A DNA stretch of 64,000 bases from Plazaster borealis (lineage: Eukaryota > Echinodermata > Asteroidea > Forcipulatida > Labidiasteridae), in the NCBI GenBank assembly GCA_021014325.1, contig CM037460.1, positions 28,598,336 through 28,662,335 of the forward strand. Reading direction: 5' to 3'. The notes under the pieces are model-generated. The model was not told where the DNA came from. It searched no databases and saw only the letters and a list, made by a program, of their open reading frames with translations. Position numbers and translations under genes: made by a program. Positions 1 through 12,957 of this stretch are shown here, piece after piece. Within the stretch, counting starts at the first letter, position 1. Each line of letters starts with the position of its first letter.

Positions 1-304
1 GTACGCCGCTTGATCCTGGAGATGCAGTTGATTTAGGACAAATACGACGCGGAAATTTGGGCTCTGTGGAAGCTGATGACTGGGGTGGAAGCTCAGTCAG
101 ATCAGGTGTTTCAGGATTATCAAACTCAAGTCGCCTCTTCGTATCAAACTGAAGTCGCCTCTTCTCACCAAGTGGCTTACCAGACTCGTGGGGAACATCT
201 TTGTATAGCACTTGAGTACAGCTGGATATTTGGTGGATCCTGAAAATAATGACAACAATATTTTGTTATTTTAAATCATAAGTTGTTAATTTGACATTTT
301 CATT

Positions 305-412
305 GGATTTAAGTTTAACACTGCCGTGTAGCATGGCAAGCTCTGCCGTGCTACACGGTAGTTGCACGACGTGGTGACAAACGTCGCGCTCTTGCCGTGT
401 TGAATTGAATTG
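305..412. repeat. Hairpin-rich stretch in copy A
   Basis: GCCGTGTAGCATGGCA and TGCCGTGCTACACGG form a strong stem at about 322-358. It is followed by further GCCGTG and GACGT motifs. The same block is in copy B near 18833-18920. Its function is unknown. Confidence 0.6.
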
Positions 413-938
413 AATTCTCAGTCGGGCGGTGCTCTTTGGGAATACGTATGCGCAAAGCTTTAGAACAATGTTCTACTTGTATTTTCTAATAATGTGAACA
501 TTCCCCTTGTTGTACCGTAGCTGAGAGTATTCTGGGATGGGAAAGGAAACAGCTTCTGACTGGAACAATCATCTGTAGATTTCAGAATTAAACTAATTGA
601 TTTTGTTTGACACTCTTAAAAAAAAGACGATGAACGCCACTCACCAACGATGGTAACAATAATGACAACATTTAAGTTGGAAAACAATGTCATTATGATT
701 TTGTCATTAATATTTGAGTGTCACAGCTCGAATTGACATCATGAAACATGACGCTTTAGCAATTTTCTCCCACGTCGCCATTTTGAATTACTTTAAGTGC
801 GGCAAACTATTTTACTAAATTCGACGTTTGTCACCGATTCTTCTTCATTGCCGCACTTTTGCCGTGTGAAAATCATTTGAGTTCGACACAGCAAAAGTGT
901 GACGTTTAGCACAGGCCTAATACACAGCAAAACTCATA

Positions 939-1134
939 CGGCCTGCTGATTGAAAAACAATAGTCCAGTGACATCACCGGTACCAGCCTGCGAAGTTCTG
1001 ATACGGTACAGGAGCGTAACGGTGTCGTTACAAATGAGTTGGGCACAGGGTACCGCATCGACACTAAATTGTAACGACACCGTTACGCTGCCGATGTTGT
1101 GATGCAACTATTGTTTTTCAATCAGCAGGCTGTA
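939..1134. repeat. Palindromic MITE inside copy A
   Basis: The ends are inverted copies of about 25 bp (GCCTGCTGATTGAAAAACAA and its complement near 1110-1130). Between them lie further complementary pieces around GTAACGGTGTCGTTAC. The insert is also present in copy B at about 19450-19650, so it predates the A/B duplication. Confidence 0.75.
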
Positions 1135-1176
1135 GGAATTTCACTGTGTATGTAATGACCCATTGTGTAACCTTAC

Positions 1177-1960
1177 CTGCATACAACTCAGATGTTTACT
1201 GACAGTAGCCCAATGCATATCGACAGCTTCTGATGACTTGAACAAAGGGATAACCATCGATGTCTAGACCAGCTGGACCATTGAACTCTTCCAGGATGTA
1301 CTCAACAGCAAATGCACTCTCCTGCAGAAAAACAAGCAAGATAACTGTGTAAATGCACTTATTTAAAGTAATCATGATTCCTTTAGTTTTCAATTCCACA
1401 TTCTTGTTTCCTGTGTGAGAGAGAAAACAAAACAGTCAGAAGTCAATGATCTTTCACAATTTGCAACATCTCAAATCCTCATTATCTGATGAAGGAAAAA
1501 GTGTTCACAATGCAGAGACTAATTTTGAAGATCAACAATGTGTTTTGATGCTTTCAATGCATAGATCATTCTTAACATCAAGTTCTTGAAATGAAAATAT
1601 GCACGAAATATTAACATTAGCTTACCTAGACACCACGATGTCACCCGGCGCACATAACCTGATGCCTGATGTGGCTTGACGAAAGACAGCATTTCTTCAT
1701 CGCTGTACTGCGAGAAGTCCTTGTTCCCTTTGCGGATGGCTTGGATGAGTTGGTCCATGTCATGTTTGTTGTATGCCAGTACTGCACCAGCTAGAGCACT
1801 GATGAACACTCCATTACTTGGCATGCGACTGCTTTATCACAGCAGCCTCCCACCGGTGGAGCCAGTACCAAATGTCAAGTCTGATGACCATACCATCATT
1901 CACTCCAGTCTTGGAAGCGGGATTCAAGCCATGAGGCCCCACCATCCCTGAAACAAATGC
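1177..1960 (-). pseudogene. Broken transposase exons (copy A)
   Basis: Two exons homologous to the copy C transposase are recognisable on the minus strand. Exon f-like (about 1177-1322) reads ESAFAVEYILEEFNGPAGL and then shifts frame inside the GLDIDG-P motif near 1258; the following codons (PLFKSSEAVD) are only readable in another frame. Exon e-like (about 1627-1960) has the FISALAGAVLAYNK motif, but an extra base creates a TAA just before it near 1822, and a further break follows DWSE. Splice sites are still visible: acceptor CTGCAG at about 1322 and donor GTAAGG at 1176. Copy B carries the same lesions, so the damage happened before the duplication. Confidence 0.8.
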
Positions 1961-2231
1961 AGACAGAATTGAACAGAATTGATAACCATTTCCACCTCAT
2001 CCCGTATAAATCTATATAGTGAAAATAAGCATACTTCATAGATTTGTTTGCCAAAGTCATTGTTTCAGCAACAAAATTGCTCATAAGAGAACACACCCTT
2101 ACTGCTTTGCATTTTAAGGTCAATGAAGACGTCATTGTTGTAAATTAAAATATTTGTACAGTTTAAAACACAAAAACACAGGAATTAAATTTGAAAGCAC
2201 TTCGGCGAACAAACATGAACCATGATGGTCA

Positions 2232-2395
2232 AGCGGTACTAGTAACTGGTGCGCTGTACTGCTTTTTTTCGAAATTTTGACATCATGGGTGCTACGAAAT
2301 GTTGACATCAACGGTCGTAAGACCGGTGATGTCAACATTTCAAAAAAGGAGTACAGCGCCCCAGTTACTGGGTCTAGTCAAGCGGATTCGCGTCT
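2232..2395. repeat. Foldback repeat inside copy A
   Basis: Nested inverted repeats are visible. GAAATGTTGACATCA pairs with TGATGTCAACATTTC around a GACC/GGTC centre near 2310. Outer arms AGTAACTGG and CCAGTTACT lie near 2240 and 2360. An identical block is at about 20747-20910 in copy B. Confidence 0.75.
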
Positions 2396-2959
2396 ATTGA
2401 TTGGGGTTGTATGTTTGAGGGTCAACATGTTGTTCCCATCAATCACATAGGGCCATGGAGGTAGAATTTCCCTTATGATAGGGCGTAATATACATTTCAA
2501 AAAATTGAAATGAATAATTGGCAAATTAATTTCCCACCCATGACTAGATCTAACTTTTTTTTCCATCCACACCACTTAATCACTTTGTTTATTATTGTTT
2601 ATTTTCAGTCCCGAATGGCATCCATCTAGTATAATACACACACAATTATTCTACCTCCATGCTTACAGTCTACACAGCAAATATCAAATACAGTCAATAT
2701 TTATGTTTATCACTATACTGGTACTACTACCTCCATGCACGTATTAACGATACAAAAATTTCCTAACCGTACATAAAATGTCCGTTTTCTTACTCACCTT
2801 GGGGTTTCAGCACACATCATGAACACAGCGCAGGATGACGGACCCACATGTGATTCTGTCCATTCCACATTTTATAATCTTGCTCTTATTTAGCTTTATT
2901 TGTGGGAAATTGTATCGTTTAAATCCAAATATTATTTTGTTTTGGAGTGAATGAATTGT
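2396..2959. other. AT-rich interior of copy A, no gene seen
   Basis: No coding exon or recognisable domain was found here. The sequence has the same counterpart in copy B at 20911-21474. Short open frames lack protein-like composition. Confidence 0.6.
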
Positions 2960-3269
2960 TGATCGACCTTTGACCATGCTTCGTGAAGTAAGGTCACAAA
3001 GCTGACGTCACCCTCAACATCGGTCGGTGATTGGTCTGTTGAGCAGAGGCCTGCTCAACTTTGCTCAACGGAGCTCACTGGTTGGCCTGTTGAGGAGACG
3101 GTCTGCTCAACAGCGCTCAATGATTGGCGGGTTGAGGAACCGATAAGTACTCGGACGGGAAAAAGCCTGGTACCGGGCCATCCCCCCTGCAAGTGCTTAT
3201 CCGGCGATGAGGAATCACCAAAATTTGGTGATCAAACTAGTTGCGCATGCGTAGACTCGCCGGAGAGTG

Positions 3270-4200
3270 GCGGTGATTTCAAAAAGTTACCAAACTTAGT
3301 AAAGAACATTCAAAATTTATAGATTAAACTGTTGATACAACCTCAATGTACAACCATAATGGCCTATTTAACGTGCTTCCGATAGCCCCATGTTTGACTA
3401 CCAAACCTAGTAAATTACCAGTACATTATCAGGTAATTAGCCCTATGTTTGACTACGAAACTAAGTAAATTACCAAACTTAGTAAAGATTCAAAATGTAT
3501 AGATTAAACTGGTGATACAACCTCAATGTACAACCTTAACGGCCTATTTAACGTACTTCCGATTCCCATTCAAGACATGTTCAGGTAATTAGCCCTATGT
3601 TTGACTACCCCCCCCCCCCTGGAAATTTACCAGATTCATTACAAATGAAGAGGTTGAAACAACCTCACTTTATGTAATAAGTGCTGAATCCAAAAATAAC
3701 GTTTTTGACACTTGGGTATATTTAACAGAAAATCCAGATTTTTAACAGAAAATCCAAATTTTCACCAAATTTGCTTATACCTTTGTCCTCTCTGGACAGT
3801 TTTGCCCCAAATATCCTTAGTCATATAATCAATCATTTGTTTAAAGCAAGACTCGTTGATTTTGTTTGTACCAAATAATTTATCTCATTTAGATTAATAT
3901 CTTACCACAAATAAATCTTCCAAGTTTTGTACATAAAAGAGCTCTAGAAACTGAAAAATTAAACTGTGCTATAATTTTAAGCAAGGCTGCTTAATTCAGC
4001 TACCTGAATAAACAGGAGCACCAAATAAAGATGGCCGATTCCATCAAAGTGTGTTTTTCTAACAACTTGGCTTATTCCTTTCAGTTGGTTGGTTGGTAAG
4101 ACACAGATAAGCTTTGCAATCATGCTAAAAGCTTCAATTCAACAAAATTGAGGAATTAAATCACTGAGTCTTGCTTTAAGAGAGAAAATAGCTACTGAAA
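3270..4200. repeat. Left subterminal region of copy C, shared with copy B
   Basis: The sequence starting GAGAGTGGCGGTGATTTC recurs at 16294-16995 in copy B with moderate divergence and small indels. An internal duplication of about 170 bp is also visible here (3290-3460 against 3465-3600, both with the phrase TACAACCTCAATGTACAACC). No gene is seen. Confidence 0.75.
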
Positions 4201-4369
4201 CGATAATTTCAATGTCAGAGGCGAGTCTAAAGTCAGTTAGGAAATAATTGATTTGGGGTCTTTTTCTTAAGAAGTTTGTTTCCCCTAAATTTCGTCATAT
4301 CCTTTCGTCATATAATACAATAAAATCACACATAACTACATGGCATTATAGTTCAGTTATAATTGTGTC

Positions 4370-5060
4370 ATCTTTCTTTTAATTCTTGTTTTCCTCTGTT
4401 GGCAAAGTCAAATATTCAACACATACAAGTGCAAAATGACATCATCTGCATTTTTCTTCTTTTACATGGTTGACAATGACAAGTATTATATAATGAATGT
4501 GTAAAATGACAGAATTTGACCACAGGGTATCCTTACATTTGTTTTGATGATTAAAAGAAGTGGACATCGATATCATTGTTTGTTATTGAACTATAAGTGA
4601 GGATATCCAATACTAGAGAAAGCGTCTCTACTTTCACTTACTCGTTTTGATGATAAAACACATTATACTTAGTTACAATTATGTCATCTTTCTTTATCAT
4701 CTTTCTTTTTCATTGTTGGCAATCTCAAATAATATATAAGTGTAAAATTACAGCATTTGCATGAATCTCTGCTTTTCATTGTTGAAAATGACAAATACAT
4801 GTATTAAATAAAAGTGTAAAATGACAGCACTTGCAATATTCTTTCTTGTTCATATAAAATGACAAATACATGTATATTACATGTATATAAAAGTGCAAAA
4901 TGACAGCACTTGCATTAAACTCTCCTTTTCATTGTTGAAATTGACAAATACACGTATTATATGAAAATGACAGCACTTGCATTGATCTCTTTTTCATTGA
5001 AAATAACAAATATATCATATAAAAGTGTAAAATAAAAGCATTTGATCGCAGCGTATCTAT
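4370..5060. repeat. Degenerate tandem repeat, about 80-100 bp period
   Basis: Diverged units share the phrases TTTTCATTGTTGAAAATGAC, ACAAATACATGTATTA and AAGTGTAAAATGACAGCA. About five to seven units are visible inside the non-coding left part of copy C. Between 5060 and 5497 there is only AT-rich sequence with no supported gene. Confidence 0.75.
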
Positions 5061-5496
5061 ACATTTGAACTTTATGAAGATGTAAATGTTTCTTGTGGTG
5101 ACTGTCTACTGAAATACTTTAAAATCCTGCTTATAAGAAAAACTGATTTCCTTGCCCCTCACCAATTCAGGATATATGAAAAGGTAGAAATCAGAATATT
5201 CTAAAAATACCAATATTTTCATTGCAAATGATATTGGGGTAATACTATTGGTCAAAGATGGCTAGTTAAAAGTTACTTATAAGCAGGTTTTTCAAGTATT
5301 CCATAAATGACATGCTTGACTTAAAAAATACCCTTTTAAACATACAAATTGACATTATTCAAGAAAAAAACGATAAAAGGCAACTGACAAGAAAGTCAAC
5401 AACTCCGGGATTGGAGGAGTGTTTACTGGAAATCAGTGTATCACTACTAAAGTTCTTTCAGCAAATACTTAGCTTGAGTTATCTGTACTTTATTTT

Positions 5497-8400
5497 TTAA
5501 AGTGTTTTTCTCCTCTGCAGCTCTTCATCAACTTCTCGCTTGAAGTGTTCAAAATCAGTGAACACTCTCTGAAATCCTGGAGTTACAGACTTTCTTGTTG
5601 TTGGGCAGAAGGTGAAAATGTTCTGCTTGCTGCCCTCTGTTTTGTCCTTTGAAGGTGTGTACCGCTTTCGCAGTCCCCCACACTGCGGTACTTGACAGGC
5701 AGCGCAAGGTTTTCTGGATGCCTTCGGCATCTGAGGTTTGGGCTTTGAAGGTGGAGGTGGTGGGGCTTGTAAGGTGAATGGCATACCTGCTGATTGCTGT
5801 GTCAAGTTGACCGACTGTGCACTTGGCTGTGATGGCACAACCAACAAGATAGGTGCACCAAACGCCTTAGACAAGATGGGTTGTGGGGCTATTGACTGTA
5901 GCTTGGACTTGGTGCTGGTCGATGGAGTGTTAGGTGTGGTTGACATGCTAGTCTGGCTAGTGTGGGGCTCATCATCATGAAACTGTAAGCGCCTCTTTTC
6001 ACCCCGTCTCCTTCCAAATTCAGGTGACTTACTGGAATATTGAACTTCCGTGTGGGAAGGTGGCGGGAGAGAAGAAGGGAGGGTAGCAGCTTGTGGTACA
6101 GGGGCACTGGAAACCACGCTCCGATGGGTTTGGACTTTTGGTAGAGATGTTGCCAAGTAGTTTGCCCTCTTCTCCTGTTTATTAAGAAAGCTTGTGATGG
6201 ACTTGGCGTTGATGTTAGGCAATGGTATGGCCTGCTCTGCCAGGATGGGGTCATCTCTTACCCTGTCAACGATACGCTTGTATTGCCCCTTGACTATGTT
6301 GGCTACTTTGGTGGGTGATGACTTTGCAGAAACTGTGGGTCTGTTTTTAACATCTTGATGAGTAAATAAAGGAGACGCGACTCTTCATTTATGTGGGCTG
6401 CCTGGGCATATCTCATCCAACCAAACTTGGTCTTCTGTGCTGCACTGGTTTCTGCCGAGCCAGCACCCAAACATCTGCCAAAAATGGTATACCCCCATTT
6501 GGACTCGTATTTTTTAACAAAATTACGCGCAGATTTGTCATGCTCATGGAGCTGTCCTGCAGCTTTAGTGATCTTCTGTCGCAGATGAGCTGGGATGATG
6601 TGGGCGTTGGTGTCATCTGCCAGCTCAAGAAGTAACAGGGCTAGTCCCTCAACTTCCTCATAACCAGGTAGATGAAGGTGGCTGGAACTCATCATAACAT
6701 CTTCTAAGGCTGGACTAACCTCCGCTTTTACACCCTCTTCACTGCCAAGAAAAGCATGGTCAGCATTCATGTGATCAATCTGATCTTCAGATTCTTCAGA
6801 GTCCAGACCCTCCACACCCTCATCATCTGCGACATCTTCCTCTTGGTTGTCATCTGTCTGCTCCTTGATGTCTTCCTCCTCAGCTTTTGATTGTTCTTCA
6901 TTCACTGCAGAAGAGAAAATGACAAATGACAAAAAATACATGTATGAGACCATAGTGAAGATGTGTGGATTTCTTGTGTTGACCTCTTCACTCTTCATCC
7001 CTTGTGTCCTAAACAAAGAAACAGAATAATCAATAATCAATCATAGACACAGGAAAGATATCCATTGAAAACTGATCTTTGTGTTTGAAATTTACCAGTT
7101 GAATACTGTTTTTGCATTTTTACTGTTATCTTATTCGAATGTGAAGACAAAAATTGCAGACATGATGTTTATCACTTTACATCTAAACATGTTAAACATA
7201 GGCTACAATGTCTATTATTTCCAAACACAAGTTGATACAATTTTCATAGGGCAAGAAAGGGTTAACAAACCTTTTTCCATGTAGTATTCCTTGGATTTGA
7301 AGTCTGTAGATTGGCAGAAGGCGTACTCCACTCCAAGTAGCTCTTCCTCAATAGGGTTGTCATATCTCTCAGGGTAGGGCATGGGAGCAGAGAAGTTTGG
7401 CTCGAAGAGATGTTCGTCACCGAACAAGACAGACGCCAGTGAATTGAGTTTCTGGATCTGGCGAGGATCAACAATGGTAGTTAGACGGCCATGTCCCCCA
7501 GCTACCTTGAGTGATTCCATCCTGCTATTCCACTGCACGGCAAATGAGATGAGGTAGACCTGAAGAAAATGGATAAAAATCAGAGATAACAATCAGAAAT
7601 GAGCATAGAAAGCTAAAAAGCATTATATTACAAGAACAAACCTTACATTTTTCATAGACTAGTGAGTGAATGAAGAAAAATAACTTACCTTTTTCCTAGA
7701 CTTTAAGGAAATGAGCTCATACTTTAAATTCAGCTTAATTTTATATCGTATCATTCTTATGAGGCAATCCCATGCACACTTTTGACTCTTCTCTATCTAC
7801 TCCATGATATTGACTATATAGTGGAACAATAATCTTCAATGAGTTGGCCAATAATTGAAATGTTGTTCTGAAAATTTATCTAATAATGCTAAACAAAGTT
7901 TACCTGCCAAGGCATGATTCCACATCGTTTTGATGGTATGGCGTTGTGCATGTGGCTGTGGAGACCTTCCAGTGAATTGCTGCCCCTACGACATCTGTAG
8001 TAGTTCAGTTTCACCCCGTTGAGAGTCACGGTTTTTGGCCACATACAAGGGGATGTTGGGTGGATCCTACAGAATGAAAAAGAAATGGTTCATTTAATTT
8101 ATATACATATATATATATACATGTATATATAAAGTTAAAAGGAGATGTAAACTTCATGGAAGATGTATGCTGTTCCTCACCATTTCCCCTACCTACCCCC
8201 ATCAACCCCCCGTCTATAAAGTCAATTTTTATAAAGACATGATGCCTCCAATGGTTTCAAAAAAGCTTGTCTCAAAGAAATTACTGTTTCACACTCTTCC
8301 AGTGATGACACTTAAACCAATACAGGTTTTTGAAACATTGTGAGCGTGTACCGGTCTATCATTTTCTGTTTGTCTTAAGGCCTTTTCAGCAAAATTGTAT

Positions 8401-11400
8401 TTATTGATGCACATGCTTTCAGAAAAAAAGCATCCCAAACTGTTTTCGTGGATACACTGTCTTCCCTATTTTACAATTTTTCTGCAGGCTACATGTATGA
8501 TTCGCTCTTCCCCCCACAAACAACTTCTATCTCTGGACTAACATACCTGAAAAAAACTTAACTTCCTTGTTGTTTATCCAGTAATGACAATACACAGAAT
8601 CTATCCTTATGTTGTGGCAGACCTTCCTTCAGCTGCAGCCTGCAGTTGCCATGGGATGTATGTCCCCGGTGTATATCTTAAGCATTATTTATTTGTTTTT
8701 TATTGAATAAAAAATTATCTGAATTCCTTGCAAACTCACCTGCATGCAGTTAAGATGTTTGCTAGCAGTAATCCAGTGGCTGTCAACTGCCTCATGGGAT
8801 TTGAACAGAGGAATGCCATCAATGTCAAGACCAGCTGGGCCCTTGAACTCTCGTAGGATGACCTCAATTGCACTTGCACTCTCCTGCAAAATAAAATGAA
8901 TATATGGTTCATGCATAATTAATCTCTCTTCAAGTACAGCATTATTGTTTCCTTAAAGCAAATACATCAGTTAAACCTGTTGCACAGAAACATGGGTCTT
9001 TATACTTTCATTTCAAATAAATTACATTTACAGGAATATTCAATAATGGTCTTACAAAATCCCGTTTCTCATTTCATGGCATATACATGAGACAAGCTTT
9101 ATTTTATGCTGCAACTTTCATATGCTATAGTTCAAAATATGAGGTTGACACCTAAATGAGCCCAAAAATTGGTAGGTAGACCATCCTCAGATATCTGTAA
9201 ATATATAGAGCTTTTTATACTAAATTAAACCAGAAATTCTGCTGACCTGCACACCACGTGTTACTCGACGGACGTAGCACTTAAGCTGATGACGCTTGAT
9301 GAAGGACATCATCTCCTTATCAGTGTACTTGGAGTACAGCTCCTCGTCACCCTCGCGGATAGCTTTCACCAGCTTCATGATGTCTTCCTTGTTGTAAGCG
9401 AGTATGGCCCCAGCAAGAGCACTTATGAAGATGCCGTACTTTGCATGACTCTGTTTTATCACAACTGTGTCCCATCTGTGAAGCCAGTGTCGTATGTCCA
9501 GCCTTACCACCATTCCTTCCTCTGCCCAGTCAGTAAAGAGGGACTCCAGCCATGACGACCCACTGGCACTAGAACAAAAAGAGATATATTTTGTATTTGT
9601 AATTACTACTGAGCTTGATGAAAGACATTCTAAGATATGTTAGACATTCTGTCCTCTCAGAGTCAATAATAGTGCCACCCCATATTTGAAAAGAAAGATC
9701 AAAATGACATTCACATTGATTCGCGGTTATCATTGTACACACCCAAGTATTTACAATCCAATTTGATTTCAAAGTTGAATTCTAACTTTTATAAAATGTC
9801 TTTCAAATGTTGAACTGCATATGGAATTGCATGCTTTCATATTAACTCTTGTCTACAATTTTAAACTGCAATGCTTTGATGGTTAAAATTTGAACATGCT
9901 GAAAATAAGAAGTACATATAAGAAGTCAACTCGCCTACAACAGTTGTTGTCTGCATAAATGATCTTGGGAGCAGGTGCATGGGCACGCTTAAATCGGCTG
10001 ACTAACCCACGGGCCATGCGCTCATAGCAACCTTTTGATTCGTCTGCCACCACCACTGTTGTCAGGAACTGGCCCCACTCATTCAGGACGCTAGTCACAT
10101 ACTGCATGGTGCCTCTCCCAGCCCCGTATATTTTCTTCAGGATCTGGAAATTTACATGTAAATAAAAACATTAAAAATACACTCACACTCAATTTAGTGT
10201 GAGTGTAGAGTGCCCTGCTGTATGAAAAATAAAGACAAGTACATGTCAACAAATGCTCATCAGATGTAGACCATTCCTAGACGTGGCAACATTTAACTTT
10301 TGCTGCCACAAAGTAACTCCACTTTTACTCTAAAAGTGACTCTGAAGTTCTGTACTTTAAGGCATGGGGTTAATATTATGACTCCCTTGCCTGTATTTGT
10401 AGTCTTTGATTGAAGTCATTATTCAGCTTTTTTCAGCAGCATCGCAAAACCTAGCCACATCTTGTTAGTATATACCTGTTTGGTTCCATCGATGCAAAGA
10501 ATCTCTCCAGTCATGCTGAGGATTGATGCTCTGTACACGTGCATCTTCTCCATCTCTAACATCAGGTGCGCTCGGCGAATGACACGAGGTGAAGGTAGAG
10601 GGCTTGGTCTGATAGGAGGAGTGTAGGTGATGCCAGTGTAGGGAAGTATTCCTCGCTGTGAAGAAGAACTGCTTGCAGTGTGAGCTTGGTACAGGAGTGT
10701 CTGATACAGGTCACGTCTCTCAGCGTACCACTCATCATGACCATTTTGTGTCAACCGTTGAACCTTCGTCATTGAGACTGCATTCAGCCTGTCCTGAAGA
10801 AGAGTAACAACACTCTTGTCAATGGCACGCTTCCCACAGACAACAGCTGGAAACAAGCTTCTGATAGCCGGAGCTAAATTCATGAGAATGTTAGGGCTGT
10901 ATGCATGCCATACGTACTGAAGTGGCTGCTCGTCTTTACTAGCGTCTTGCTGGCGAGCCCGCATGCATTCGTTGCATTTCAAGCGTTCAGTCAGCAACGT
11001 GTAGTTGTATCTCATACCACACACCTGCCTAGCAACATTTCCATAGCCACTCTTAGTCAAAAATGTATTACGTGGTGCAGGGCATCTGGCATTGGGGCAC
11101 TTTATTTTGACATCCAAAACACCAACAGGCCTCCAAAACAAGACAGGTGTGGTGAAGAAGGACAGCATTGTAGGCAGCGATCCCCGTATTGTGGTTGTTA
11201 GTGGTGGAGGGTTGAATTCCATCCTCTTCTTGAAGAGCTGTCTGGTCATGGTAGTTCCCTTGGCGGTTGTGTATCGTCTTGCAGCTTCAAAGATTCCATA
11301 AGGGCCATCGGACTTGAGCCAACAGACATTAGGTGCGTACATGCCTTGGTCCCATAGTAACTGCCATCCTTCTAGCACTGTAGAGTCATCCAATTGCAAC

Positions 11401-12951
11401 TGTGATGATGACGCTGGCCGGTCGTCCTGTACTGTTGATGAAGATGCATCTTCTGAAGAAAGTAGTTTACCAACGGTAGTTATCTGGGTAGCCACAGGAA
11501 CCTCGGACTCAAGGAGTGTACTCTCTGAAAAGTAATCAAGAGCACCAACACACTGATAAAAATATCAAGTCACAATAATTATCAAAATTAACCAAACCCA
11601 CCTTTTTGCTCTAGTTGCAATGTCAGTCAGGTATCATACATGAAACAACTTTCACCGTTGTGTTGGATACAAAACGTTGGTTTCTTCTGTGTCAATTGCT
11701 AAAATTATCAAAATCTTCATCTAACATATTAAAATACTTCATCTGCTGTCAGAAAAACACCCTTTCTACAGTATAAGGGTTTGAATCCATGGTCATATCT
11801 TTCATTGCATTGACTTGAATAATATCAAGATTAATTAATCAAGAACTCTTTTCTTATCTGATGATATAAAATTACCTGCAGCGGCCAAAAGTTCTTCATC
11901 TTTAAAATCATCAGGATCAGGGTTGGTGTTGGTGATGCTTCTTAGACGCGCTCGCTCTTCTCTCTGTTCCCTTTCCTGCAATTGAAAACAGGAGGGGAAA
12001 ATATAACAAACCAAAATTTAAAACTACTCACTCAGTCAATCCCAAAGTTGTCAACTCAGAAACTGTGAAAATTGGTGAGCAGAGCAAGGTCATATGGCAA
12101 GGATTTGCACCAACACAAAATGCACCGATCTTGCTTTTGTCCATGTTACTTGTCTGCGTGGTAGATGAGTGTACTTCTCCAGCCATTTTTAAGTCTAGGG
12201 AAATCACTTTTGTACTGGCACACTGCTCTAGTATTCTTCCCATGTTCTTAACTTTCATAAAGCTGATATGCATATAATGTACAGATACTTCTTCAAAAAA
12301 GTAGATGAAAAGCTATCTTCTGCATTTTTTTATACTATTTTACAAACGAATCAATGGCAATTTCATATCAAACCTCATTTCATTTCAACAGGATATGGCC
12401 TTACCTTCTGACGTTGGTCAAGGTGAAATTTCACAGGTACCAAATCATTGGCGTACTCCAATAGGCACTCCTTCTGCCACTTAAGACGAGGTGACGTCTC
12501 TCCATGCTGCTTGTACGCTTCTAACAGCCACACCGCCCAACCAATGTCGTTTTCCATGACCCACTTGAAGGTGCAACCTGTGTATTTCCCAAAAGTCAAT
12601 ACAATGTTTGATCTCCATAGATCCCCGCCTGTGACCTTGGCAGCTTTTTCTGCGGTCTTTGGATCCCACCAGATTTTGTCTACATTCATCTTCTGCTTTT
12701 GGCAAACTCTGTAGCTTCTGAAGAACATTTCAGCCGGGCTTGTCCAGTTTTGTACATTGGTATTTTGGGATACAGATGTTGTCGCATATGCCTTTCCAAT
12801 GAATGGGTATGTGCAAATGTTTTTGGCAAATCGAACAAGCCGGCAATGACTCTTTGAAGGTTGCATCATGCGTTTTCATGTGACGAGCCAAGTTGGAGTT
12901 GTTGCTGAATACTTTCCTACACTTGGGACAGGCCTGAGTAGACTGCTCCAT
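5497..12951 (-). CDS. Large DDE transposase with N-terminal C2H2 zinc finger (nine exons)
   Basis: Minus-strand exons read in order: 12957-12405 (ATG at 12951, acceptor just upstream), 11975-11876, 11524-10476, 10143-9935, 9568-9247, 8883-8740, 8066-7904, 7559-7271 and 6904-5497. All junctions are GT-AG except a GC donor after 9935. Exon phases fit together if three A5/T5 runs (12820-12824, 8032-8036, 6344-6348) are each off by one base; the model is then 1409 codons. Domains seen: a C2H2 finger at residues 7-30 (CPKC...H-x3-H); a basic-acidic linker; a Cys-rich zinc ribbon in exon 3 (CPNARCPAP, CNEC); and a probable catalytic triad of Asp near 561 (LCIDGT), Asp near 630 (YADNNC) and Glu near 823 (NSLEGLH). 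The C-terminal part is acidic, then Pro/Ser-rich, with a late CAACQVPQC cluster. It should cut and paste the element at 5S genes. What makes the site specific is not shown. Confidence 0.82.
9929..9935 (-). other. GC-AG intron donor in the transposase gene
   Basis: The exon ending in NNCC plus AG is followed by GCGAGT rather than a GT donor. Joining to the acceptor TTGTTCTAG at 9569 keeps the frame (phase 2) and continues into ASGSSWLESLF, which supports the junction. Confidence 0.7.
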
Positions 12952-12957
12952 GATGAC

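Larger units (their letters stand above)
1..3167 (-). mobile_element. 5S-targeting DNA transposon, copy A (deleted, non-autonomous; left part outside window)
   Basis: This segment is about 99% identical by eye to 18512-21682 (copy B), with a few SNPs and small indels. It is related to, but much shorter than, copy C at 3175-14183. It keeps exons equivalent to exons e and f of the copy C transposase, and the C-terminal part lies at the window edge. The exons for the zinc finger and the first two catalytic Asp residues are missing. The right end, about 2960-3167, contains the same imperfect CTCAAC/GTTGAG-rich subterminal repeats as copies B and C. It ends next to a 7-bp 5S-like stretch (3168-3174), after which copy C begins. 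I infer a dead deletion derivative that was mobilised in trans or duplicated with the rDNA. Confidence 0.85.

Noticed and set aside
10905..11535. Plus-strand open frames over the transposase exon
   Set aside because: They are antisense shadows of exon 3 (10476-11524) of the minus-strand transposase.
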